Source: Gammaproteobacteria bacterium (GTDB lineage: Bacteria; Pseudomonadota; Gammaproteobacteria; Eutrophobiales; Eutrophobiaceae). Taken from it: a stretch of DNA of 11,696 bases. Positions 6,862 to 11,696 of the stretch are shown piece after piece (the stretch's first letter is position 1; every line of letters begins with the position of its first letter). A program made the translations under genes and the position numbers. Location of the stretch: the NCBI GenBank assembly GCA_015661095.1, contig JACVQI010000041.1:1-11696 (forward strand), given 5' to 3'. Below the pieces are notes generated by a model. It was not told the origin of the DNA and searched no databases. It saw nothing but the letters and a program-made list of their open reading frames with translations.

Positions 6862-6978
6862 CATGAATTATCTCGCTTAACTTCCCCCAAAGTGAGTAAT
6901 GCCCGGTGACGTTTACCGGGAAATCCAGGCCCCGGTAGCCCCTCCTCCCCTTAGCAATCCGGGGCCTTTCTTTTTTTT
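6862..6978 (+). ncRNA. Candidate small regulatory RNA, convergent with engB (Spot 42/ErsA-equivalent locus)
   Basis: A predicted trans-acting sRNA of about 117 nt. Three stem-loops are visible: (1) CTCGCTT (6872-6878) with AAGTGAG (6890-6896), one G-U pair, loop AACTTCCCCCA; (2) CCCGGT (6902-6907) with ACCGGG (6915-6920), loop GACGTTT; (3) a terminator hairpin whose 23-base loop contains CCCCTCCTCCCC. Loops 1 and 3 display C-rich stretches complementary to Shine-Dalgarno sequences, a common sRNA seed design. The 3' end is set by the intrinsic terminator. The 5' end is inferred from the promoter motif. Spot 42 in E. coli and ErsA in Pseudomonas lie at the corresponding place beside engB, and ErsA depends on the AlgU-type sigma factor. 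I see no direct sequence identity to Spot 42, so the relationship rests on locus and design. Confidence 0.6.
6928..6978 (+). terminator. Strong intrinsic terminator (+ strand), overlapping the engB 3' end
   Basis: GGCCCCGG (6928-6935) pairs perfectly with CCGGGGCC (6959-6966), followed by TTTCTTTTTTTT (6967-6978). Only the + strand has the U-tract, so it terminates rightward transcription, although the only convincing upstream coding gene on that strand ends over 500 bases earlier. The loop is unusually long (23 bases). The last 28 bases overlap the engB coding region in antisense. Confidence 0.88.
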
Positions 6979-7565
6979 AATAACCAGTCATCCAGTTGTG
7001 CATGAACTTCTGCGAGGCCGGTTTTCTTCTGGGCGGAGAATAACTGAACACTGGCTGGTTCATCCTCGATACGCTTCCTGACTGCGGTCAGGACCTGTTT
7101 CGCGGCACTGGCGGAGAGTTTATCGCATTTGTTAAGCAGGATATGGACCGGGATCCCTTGATCGAGCGACCAGATCAGCATTTGTTCATCATATTCAGTC
7201 AGTTGCCGCCGGATGTCCGTGACCAGTATCAGGCCCTGCAGGGATTTCCTGTCGCTGAAATAGGCGCTGATTAATCTGGCCCAGTGTTGTTGCAAGGTTC
7301 CGGATACCTTGGCATACCCGGAACCGGGTAAATCGACCAGACGGATTTGATTTTTGACGGTAAAAAAATTGATCAATTGTGTCCGCCCCGGCGTTTTACT
7401 GACTCTGGCCAGGGCCCGTTTTCCGGTGACGGCATTGATAACACTGGATTTGCCGGTGTTAGAGCGGCCGGCGAATGCCACTTCCCAGCCGTCATCGGGA
7501 GGAAATTGGGATGACTGGTTGGCGCTGAACAGGAATTCGGTCTGATTGTATATGTTGTTTTTCAT
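6951..7565 (-). CDS. engB: Ribosome-biogenesis GTPase EngB/YsxC (YihA)
   Basis: Essential-type GTPase of the TrmE-Era-EngA-YihA-Septin group, needed for 50S subunit assembly in studied bacteria. The protein has 204 residues. The P-loop GRSNTGKSS is at 33-41 (G1), the KTPGRT segment around 57-62 carries G2, DLPG at 78-81 is G3, NKCD is G4 and the SAQKKTG segment is G5, so all five motifs are intact. Its last codons (KKRKAPDC, then TAA at 6953-6951) lie in the complement of the sRNA terminator, and the lysine-rich tail is encoded opposite its T-tract. The gene is divergent from cytochrome c4 across 122 bases, as in Pseudomonas-type gammaproteobacteria. No clear Shine-Dalgarno precedes the ATG. 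Confidence 0.96.
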   Translation of the reverse strand: MKNNIYNQTEFLFSANQSSQFPPDDGWEVAFAGRSNTGKSSVINAVTGKRALARVSKTPGRTQLINFFTVKNQIRLVDLPGSGYAKVSGTLQQHWARLISAYFSDRKSLQGLILVTDIRRQLTEYDEQMLIWSLDQGIPVHILLNKCDKLSASAAKQVLTAVRKRIEDEPASVQLFSAQKKTGLAEVHAQLDDWLLKKRKAPDC

Positions 7566-7595
7566 TAAGCTGTTTTAAACTACCGCCTGTTCGGA

Positions 7596-7624
7596 AAACA
7601 TCCCGACAAAATGTCATGATGTTT
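7596..7624. promoter_or_regulatory. 29-bp dyad in the engB/cytochrome c4 divergent promoter region
   Basis: Outer arms AAACATC (7596-7602) and GATGTTT (7618-7624) and inner arms GACA (7605-7608) and TGTC (7612-7615) are all perfectly complementary, with a 2-base mismatch between them and AAA at the centre. It sits 31 bases upstream of the engB start and 63 bases before the c4 start. It could be an operator for a dimeric regulator or a leader hairpin. No known family is assigned. Confidence 0.4.
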
Positions 7625-7687
7625 CGTTAAGATGCATACCTTAATCGAATCAATATAACCTCAACAACAAATATTAAGGAACCCTGA

Positions 7688-8314
7688 ATGTTTAAGATAT
7701 TCACCCCAGCCTGCCTCGCGTTAATACTGATAACGAATAGTTATGCCGCAGGCGATCCCGCCGCGGGCAAGGACAAGACGGCTGTCTGTGTCGCCTGTCA
7801 TGGTAACGAAGGCGTCAGCATCACGCCGATATGGCCGAACCTGGCTGGTCAGCATGCGGAATATGTCCGCAAACAGTTACATGATTTTAAGGACGAAAAG
7901 CGCAAAAATCCGCAGATGTCACCCATGGCCACGCCCTTGACTGATGCCGACATCGAGGATTTGTCCGCCTATTATGCCTCATTAAATGCGGCGGCGGGTG
8001 AGGCCGCGCCGACGCTAATGGTCGAAAACAAAACCATAAGCCTGGCTGAGGGCGAAGCCCTTTACCGTGCCGGGAACCCCAAAACCGGTCTGGCAGCCTG
8101 CAGTGCCTGTCATGGTCCCAACGGCACCGGTAATGCCGCAGCCAAGTATCCGGCCTTAAGCGGTCAGCATGTTGAATATACCGTGGCGACCTTGAAGGCA
8201 TTTAAAGCGGAGGAACGGGCCAATGACGATAAAAATGTCATGCGGACCATTGCCGGTAAAATGACGAACCAGGAAATTGAAGCCGTGGCCAATTATATCC
8301 AGGGGTTGCATTGA
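7688..8314 (+). CDS. Diheme cytochrome c4
   Basis: Periplasmic diheme electron carrier that delivers electrons to terminal oxidases such as cbb3-type enzymes in relatives. The protein has 208 residues with a cleavable signal peptide (about 1-20, ending SYA-A). The two halves are homologous. Heme sites are CVACH (34-38) and CSACH (138-142). The axial methionines are probably in the PQMSPMA segment of the first half and the GKMTNQEIEAVANYI segment of the second, as in classical c4. A good Shine-Dalgarno AAGGA (7676-7680) is 7 bases from the ATG. It is followed on the same strand by two dsbA-type genes with no visible terminator in the 93-base gap, so co-transcription is likely. Thiol oxidation before heme attachment in the periplasm gives the pairing some functional sense. 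Confidence 0.95.
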   Translation: MFKIFTPACLALILITNSYAAGDPAAGKDKTAVCVACHGNEGVSITPIWPNLAGQHAEYVRKQLHDFKDEKRKNPQMSPMATPLTDADIEDLSAYYASLNAAAGEAAPTLMVENKTISLAEGEALYRAGNPKTGLAACSACHGPNGTGNAAAKYPALSGQHVEYTVATLKAFKAEERANDDKNVMRTIAGKMTNQEIEAVANYIQGLH

Positions 8315-8407
8315 TAAATAAAATGAGATTATTCAGGGATAGATCTTCGAAATATTTACTCTAATCAAAGAATAAATAACTCCTATTCAATCCATGGGCG
8401 TAATCCA

Positions 8408-9037
8408 ATGAAAAAAAGTTTTCGATTTGTATTGTCCATCCTGCTCATGCTGACCGGCAGTGCCATGGTCGCTGCGCAATCCGAGGAAGATTTTTATACG
8501 ACGATACGGCCCGCCCAGCCAACCAAAACGGCAGCCAACAAGATTGAAGTCGTGGAAATCTTTTATTACGGCTGTATCCATTGTTATAGCTATGAACCAT
8601 ACCTGATGAAATGGCTGCAGAATATACCGGCTAACGTCGAATTCCGGCGCATGCCGGTAGTGTTCAATAAAGACCAGATTCCGCTGGCCAAGGCCTACTA
8701 TACTGCCGAAAAACTCGGTATCCTGGAACAGATCCACCACTCATTATTTGAAGCTATCAACAAAAATAAACGCAATATATTCGAAGATGACGCGATCAAG
8801 GCTTTTTTTGTTGAACAAGGCGTCGATGGTGATGCATTCAGCCGAATCTATAATTCGATGGAAATCAGTACCAAGGTCCGGCAGGCGGAAGTCGTGGTCA
8901 GAAACTATCGTATACCTCACACACCCGCACTGGTCATCAACGGCAAATATCTGACCAGTCCGTCTATGGCAGGCAACTTTGAAAAGCTGGAACAAACCCT
9001 TACCAGCCTGATTGCCAAGGAGAGCGGCGGTTCTTAG
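8408..9037 (+). CDS. DsbA-family thiol:disulfide oxidoreductase with variant CIHC active site
   Basis: Periplasmic thioredoxin-fold protein of 209 residues with a signal peptide (about 1-23, ending VAA). The redox motif is C56-I57-H58-C59 in FYYGCIHCY, where DsbA proteins normally have CPHC. The cis-proline is P173, preceded by T172 (IPHTPALVING), whereas classical DsbA has Val there and DsbC/DsbG-type proteins have Thr. Both changes lie at the active site and should alter redox potential and substrate release. It is clearly paralogous to the next gene, sharing IEVxEIFxYGCxHCYxxEPYL and INGKYLTSPSMAG. No strong Shine-Dalgarno is visible before the ATG. A role as an oxidase with altered specificity, or as an isomerase or reductase-like partner, is inference. 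Confidence 0.92.
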   Translation: MKKSFRFVLSILLMLTGSAMVAAQSEEDFYTTIRPAQPTKTAANKIEVVEIFYYGCIHCYSYEPYLMKWLQNIPANVEFRRMPVVFNKDQIPLAKAYYTAEKLGILEQIHHSLFEAINKNKRNIFEDDAIKAFFVEQGVDGDAFSRIYNSMEISTKVRQAEVVVRNYRIPHTPALVINGKYLTSPSMAGNFEKLEQTLTSLIAKESGGS

Positions 9038-9127
9038 CTGTATCGCCATATCTTTCAAAACCCTATCTGCTGACACCGACAACATGGCTGCCGAAAGCGT
9101 GTGTGCAATCAGCGGGTTAAAGCAGCT

Positions 9128-9131
9128 GGAG
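9128..9131 (+). promoter_or_regulatory. Shine-Dalgarno that sets the start of the second dsbA
   Basis: GGAG lies 8 bases before the ATG at 9140. This favours ATG 9140 over the in-frame GTG at 9101, which has no ribosome site and would put a polar 13-residue extension before the signal peptide. Confidence 0.7.
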
Positions 9132-9139
9132 TGCAAGTA

Positions 9140-9766
9140 ATGAATAAATCCATCATCGTGACCCTGCTGTTACTGTGTTGCAGTTCCCTGGGTTACACCG
9201 AAAGTTTCGAAAACAACTACACGGTCATCACTCCGGCCCAACCGCCACAGACGGCTGACAAGATAGAGGTGCTGGAGATCTTCTGGTATGGCTGTCCGCA
9301 TTGTTATGCATTTGAGCCCTACCTGCGGCAATGGCTGACCAATCAGCCCACCGCTGTGGAATTCCGCCGGATGCCCGGAATACTTGGGAACAACTGGGTG
9401 CCGCATGCCAAGGCCTATTACGTCGCGGAAGCGCTCGGCATACTGGACAGGGTACACCAGCCGTTATTTGATGCCATCCATAAGGACAAACGGAATATTT
9501 ATACTGATGACGATATCAGGGCGTTCTTTATCGGGCTGGGCGTGGACGAAGCCAAATTCAGCGAAATTTATAATTCCCAGGAACTTCTGAATCAAGTAAG
9601 ACAAGCCTATGAGCTGCAACAAAAATACCGGATCACCGGTGTGCCGGCCGTCATCATCAACGGTAAATACCTTACCAGTCCCAGCATGGCCGGCAGCCAC
9701 GAAAAGACGCTAAAGGTGATGGATTATCTGGTCGATAAGGAAGGCGAGGGATTGCAGGATCCTTAG
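9140..9766 (+). CDS. dsbA: Thiol:disulfide interchange protein DsbA (canonical CPHC)
   Basis: Periplasmic dithiol oxidase that introduces disulfides into secreted proteins and is normally reoxidised by DsbB. From the ATG at 9140 it has 208 residues. A signal peptide (hydrophobic IIVTLLLLCCSSLG) probably ends near residue 20. The active site is C52-P53-H54-C55 in FWYGCPHCY, and the cis-proline P169 is preceded by V168 (GVPAVIINGKY), as in classical DsbA. The cysteines C13 and C14 do not form a good lipobox. The gene starts 102 bases after its paralogue on the same strand, a tandem duplication in which this copy keeps the standard active site. Its stop is 22 bases from the stop of the convergent thioesterase gene, and no terminator is seen between them. 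Confidence 0.95.
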   Translation: MNKSIIVTLLLLCCSSLGYTESFENNYTVITPAQPPQTADKIEVLEIFWYGCPHCYAFEPYLRQWLTNQPTAVEFRRMPGILGNNWVPHAKAYYVAEALGILDRVHQPLFDAIHKDKRNIYTDDDIRAFFIGLGVDEAKFSEIYNSQELLNQVRQAYELQQKYRITGVPAVIINGKYLTSPSMAGSHEKTLKVMDYLVDKEGEGLQDP

Positions 9767-9788
9767 GCAGTAATACATCAGGATAAAT

Positions 9789-10172
9789 TTATAAAGCCAG
9801 TAGCTGCGTCCTGATGGCCTCGGGAATAGCCAGCTTGTGGTGGTTGGCATAATCAAAATACACGATGACCGTCACGGCCTTCGCTACCAATGTTTCGTCC
9901 TGCCATAATTCCTGTTTGACGGTGAACGAAGTGTTTTTAATTTCACCAACAACTGTCCTCACTTCGGTTTTTCTGTTGTGAAACACCTGGCCGATATAAT
10001 CGATGGTCATTTTTCGGATGACGGTATTCCAGGTGGTAAAAGACATATCCGGATTGAAGAGCTGGTAGATGGGCGTGCGTGCCAGTTCCAACCAGTCCGG
10101 AATGGCGGTATGGTCGATATGGCCGGTGGCATTGGTTTCGGAACTGCGCGGTGCTATGGCATATGTGAGCAT
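9789..10172 (-). CDS. Hotdog-fold acyl-CoA thioesterase-like protein (4HBT/YbgC superfamily)
   Basis: A 127-residue cytoplasmic single hotdog-domain protein. The N-terminal motif SETNATGHIDHTAIPDWLELAR corresponds to the family motif DTDxxGHVNNxxYxxxxExAR, and the IRKMTIDYIGQV and VVGEIKNTSFTV strands follow as expected. Relatives hydrolyse acyl-CoA thioesters. The residue aligned with the catalytic Asp (D18 of E. coli YbgC) is N14 here, encoded by AAT, while H21 aligns with the conserved His. Activity may therefore be changed or lost. An in-frame TGA just upstream limits the start to this ATG. The ribosome site is poor. It lies 84 bases downstream of hsp20 on the same strand and may be co-transcribed with it. 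The substrate is unknown. Confidence 0.75.
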   Translation of the reverse strand: MLTYAIAPRSSETNATGHIDHTAIPDWLELARTPIYQLFNPDMSFTTWNTVIRKMTIDYIGQVFHNRKTEVRTVVGEIKNTSFTVKQELWQDETLVAKAVTVIVYFDYANHHKLAIPEAIRTQLLAL

Positions 10173-10256
10173 AAGAAAATATCAGTGCGATACAGTGTGA
10201 CTATATAGCCCTGTATGGTGACGGCTGGTTGCGGTATTGATGAATCTGTCCGCGAA

Positions 10257-10706
10257 TCAGCTTTTCACGGTTATTTTGCGCGGTTTGGCTTTTTCCACCT
10301 TCGGGATGGTTAATTCCAGCACGCCGTTTTTGCTGTTGGCCTTGATGTGCTCGGCATCGGCAGTATCCGGCAGGTTAAAGCGCCGGTAAAAGGTGCCGCG
10401 GGAACGTTCGATGCGCTTGTAACCGACGCGTTCTTCCTCGGTTTCCACTTTGCGCTCGCCTTTAATCGTCAACACACCATGCTCACAGGTCACCTCGATA
10501 TCCTTGGGGTCCACACCGGGGATGTCAGCGAGAAACACGAATTTATCGTCATCCTCCCGCACATCCACCGATGGCATCCAGCGGCTGGTGACTACACTGC
10601 CTTCCTCATCCCACAGGGATGGTAACAAGTCCGGATCATGGATACGGTTCAATTGATCGCGCAGACGGTTTAATACAGTCATGGGTTCATAGTTGATTAA
10701 TGACAT
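10257..10706 (-). CDS. Small heat-shock protein, Hsp20/alpha-crystallin family
   Basis: ATP-independent holdase chaperone that binds unfolding proteins as large oligomers in the cytoplasm. From the chosen start (MSLINYEPMTVLNRLRDQLN) it has 149 residues, typical for a class A bacterial sHsp. The alpha-crystallin domain spans about 43-138, opening with WMPSVDVREDDDKFVFLADIPG and closing with the signature NGVLELTIPK (127-136). A C-terminal I-x-V motif (ITV, 145-147) needed for oligomer contacts is present. An upstream in-frame ATG at 10727 would add 7 residues, but an AGGAGG ribosome site lies between the two, so the inner ATG is preferred. An FNR/ANR-type box and a -10 element lie upstream, suggesting oxygen-responsive control. 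I see no sigma32 promoter. Confidence 0.95.
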   Translation of the reverse strand: MSLINYEPMTVLNRLRDQLNRIHDPDLLPSLWDEEGSVVTSRWMPSVDVREDDDKFVFLADIPGVDPKDIEVTCEHGVLTIKGERKVETEEERVGYKRIERSRGTFYRRFNLPDTADAEHIKANSKNGVLELTIPKVEKAKPRKITVKS

Positions 10707-10714
10707 TGCCACTA

Positions 10715-10720
10715 CCTCCT
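10715..10720 (-). promoter_or_regulatory. Shine-Dalgarno that sets the hsp20 start
   Basis: A perfect AGGAGG on the minus strand lies 8 bases upstream of ATG 10706-10704. It falls inside the longer alternative reading frame starting at 10727, which it argues against. Confidence 0.85.
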
Positions 10721-10738
10721 TCTGCATCGACTATTAAA

Positions 10739-10779
10739 AGTATAAATAAGTTTGTATTAATCGCGCTGATCCAGATCAA
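10739..10779 (-). promoter_or_regulatory. Class II FNR/ANR-type promoter upstream of hsp20
   Basis: The minus strand carries TTGATCTGGATCAG (10779-10766), matching 9 of the 10 fixed bases of the FNR/ANR/CRP-FNR-family box TTGAT-N4-ATCAA. Downstream, 21 bases away, is a -10 TATACT (10744-10739). If transcription starts near 10732, the box centre is near -41, the position of class II FNR-activated promoters, where the box replaces a -35. The leader would be about 26 bases and would include the AGGAGG. An overlapping sigma70-like reading (TTGATC, 17 bases, TACAAA) is possible but weaker. Confidence 0.55.
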
Positions 10780-10847
10780 TCAGCACCAGTATTCCCTGGC
10801 AAGCGATGAGCAATGCGGGCTAGTTCCAGTTGCAGTCTGGAGGATAA

Positions 10848-11696
10848 TCAGCGGAGTTGTTGTGCTGGCTGCGTGTGTTTCTGTAACAGCTCAAGATAGA
10901 CTCTGACATATTTCTCGGCGCTGGCTTGCCAGGTGAAATCCCTGAGCATGGCCGTTTGCATGATCTGCCGCCAATGTGAGCCAGACTGGTAACTGGCGAT
11001 GGCGGCGCGGGATGCCTGCAGAAATTCCGCGCTCGCGGCCTGAGTGAAACAAAAACCGGTTGCGGTCTGTGCTTGCAGGTTCGCGGGTGTGCTGTCGGTG
11101 ATGGTATCGGCCAGACCGCCGGTCCGGCGCACGACCGGTATGGTCCCATAACGCAGGCTGTACATCTGGGTCAGACCGCAGGGTTCATACCGGGAAGGCA
11201 TCAGCAGGATATCCGCTCCGGACTGGATGCGGTGGGCCAGGGCCTCGTCATAGATCAGCTTGACCGCCAGGCGACCGGGAAAACTTTGTGCCGCGGCCTG
11301 CAAGCCCTTTTCATAGGGTGCCTCACCGGAACCCAACACCACCATCTGTACGGCGCTGTTCCGCAGCAACTCCTGGATACCGGCCAGGATCAGATCGATG
11401 CCTTTTTGCCAGGTCAGCCGGCTGATATGGGCCAGCAGGACGGCATGTTCATTTTCCACCAGGCCCAGTTCCCGTTGTAATTGACGCTTGTTGATCTGTT
11501 TGTCAGCGAGGCTGTGGACCCAGTAATGCTGCCCGATGAGTGGATCATGGCGCGGATCCCAGAAGCGGTAGTCAACGCCATTCAGTATGCCCAGCAATAC
11601 TTGACGGCGGTGGCGCAACAAGCCCTCAAGTCCATACCCGAACTCGGCGGTCATAATCTCTTCGGCATAGGTCGGGCTCACCGCAATGATCCGATC
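10848..11696 (-). CDS. glgA: Glycogen synthase (ADP-glucose type, GT5), C-terminal part; N-terminus beyond window
   Basis: ADP-glucose:alpha-1,4-glucan glucosyltransferase of glycogen synthesis. The frame is open to the window edge and gives 282 residues, about 60% of a full protein of roughly 480. The first visible residues DRIIAVSPTYAEEI match the end of the N-terminal Rossmann domain of GlgA. Then come GILNGVDYRFWDP, the C-domain entry HISRLTWQKGIDLIL (ADP-glucose site region) and the catalytic/nucleotide segment MPSRYEPCGLTQMYSLRYG followed by PVVRRTGGLADT. The protein ends after the normal C-terminal helix. A GTG inside this stretch (11681) is not the real start, because the family sequence continues upstream of it. 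The stop is 141 bases before the hsp20 start on the same strand. No other glg gene is visible. Confidence 0.95.
   Translation of the reverse strand, partial: DRIIAVSPTYAEEIMTAEFGYGLEGLLRHRRQVLLGILNGVDYRFWDPRHDPLIGQHYWVHSLADKQINKRQLQRELGLVENEHAVLLAHISRLTWQKGIDLILAGIQELLRNSAVQMVVLGSGEAPYEKGLQAAAQSFPGRLAVKLIYDEALAHRIQSGADILLMPSRYEPCGLTQMYSLRYGTIPVVRRTGGLADTITDSTPANLQAQTATGFCFTQAASAEFLQASRAAIASYQSGSHWRQIMQTAMLRDFTWQASAEKYVRVYLELLQKHTQPAQQLR

Noticed and set aside
7641..7655. FNR-like site (TTAAT...ATCAA) upstream of cytochrome c4
   Set aside because: The half-sites are separated by 3 rather than 4 bases and the first half-site is imperfect.
9101..9139. N-terminal extension of the second DsbA from GTG 9101
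   Set aside because: It puts 13 polar residues before the signal peptide, has no ribosome site, and a good GGAG precedes ATG 9140.

Overview
The window looks like a piece of a gammaproteobacterial chromosome of roughly balanced base composition. The order could not be fixed from sequence alone. The evidence is the family set (heme-type bacterioferritin, oligopeptidase A, exonuclease III, Zn-type ribosomal protein L31) and the block engB / diheme cytochrome c4 / dsbA, which is arranged much as in Pseudomonas and relatives. All genes are ordinary chromosomal genes. I see no insertion sequence, phage gene, CRISPR array, rRNA or tRNA. Two genes are cut by the window edges: bfr on the left and glgA on the right.

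Layout. Positions 1-462 (minus) hold bfr, divergent from a + strand block of prlC (559-2619), an SH3-domain membrane protein (2616-3389, overlapping prlC by 4 bases) and xthA (GTG start, 3433-4203). rpmE follows with its own sigma70-type promoter (4383-4411; gene 4449-4649). Next is a secreted M48 metalloprotease (4929-6404). A 546-base gene-free stretch follows (6405-6950). Then come minus-strand engB (6951-7565) and, divergent from it, cytochrome c4 (7688-8314) with two tandem dsbA-type genes (8408-9037 and 9140-9766). The right end is a minus-strand run, in transcription order glgA (partial), hsp20 and a hotdog thioesterase.

The gene-free stretch 6405-6950 is the most interesting part. Its left half has a compact cluster of DnaA-box-like 9-mers (one perfect), a 60-base block with only 9 G/C bases that contains a 16-bp palindrome, and a second perfect DnaA box. 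Its right half looks like an undescribed small RNA: an extracytoplasmic-sigma-like promoter (GAACCT-N16-TCTCA), three stem-loops, C-rich anti-Shine-Dalgarno-like loops in the first and last, and a strong intrinsic terminator. It sits convergent with engB, the position where Spot 42 (Enterobacteriaceae) and ErsA (Pseudomonas) lie. The usual partner polA is absent here.

Other points of note are a well-placed FNR/ANR-type box upstream of hsp20, a dsbA paralogue with a CIHC active site and a threonine before the cis-proline, and a thioesterase with Asn where the catalytic Asp is expected. The envelope theme is strong: two periplasmic oxidoreductases, a periplasmic cytochrome, a secreted protease and a possible envelope-stress sRNA lie within about 5 kb.
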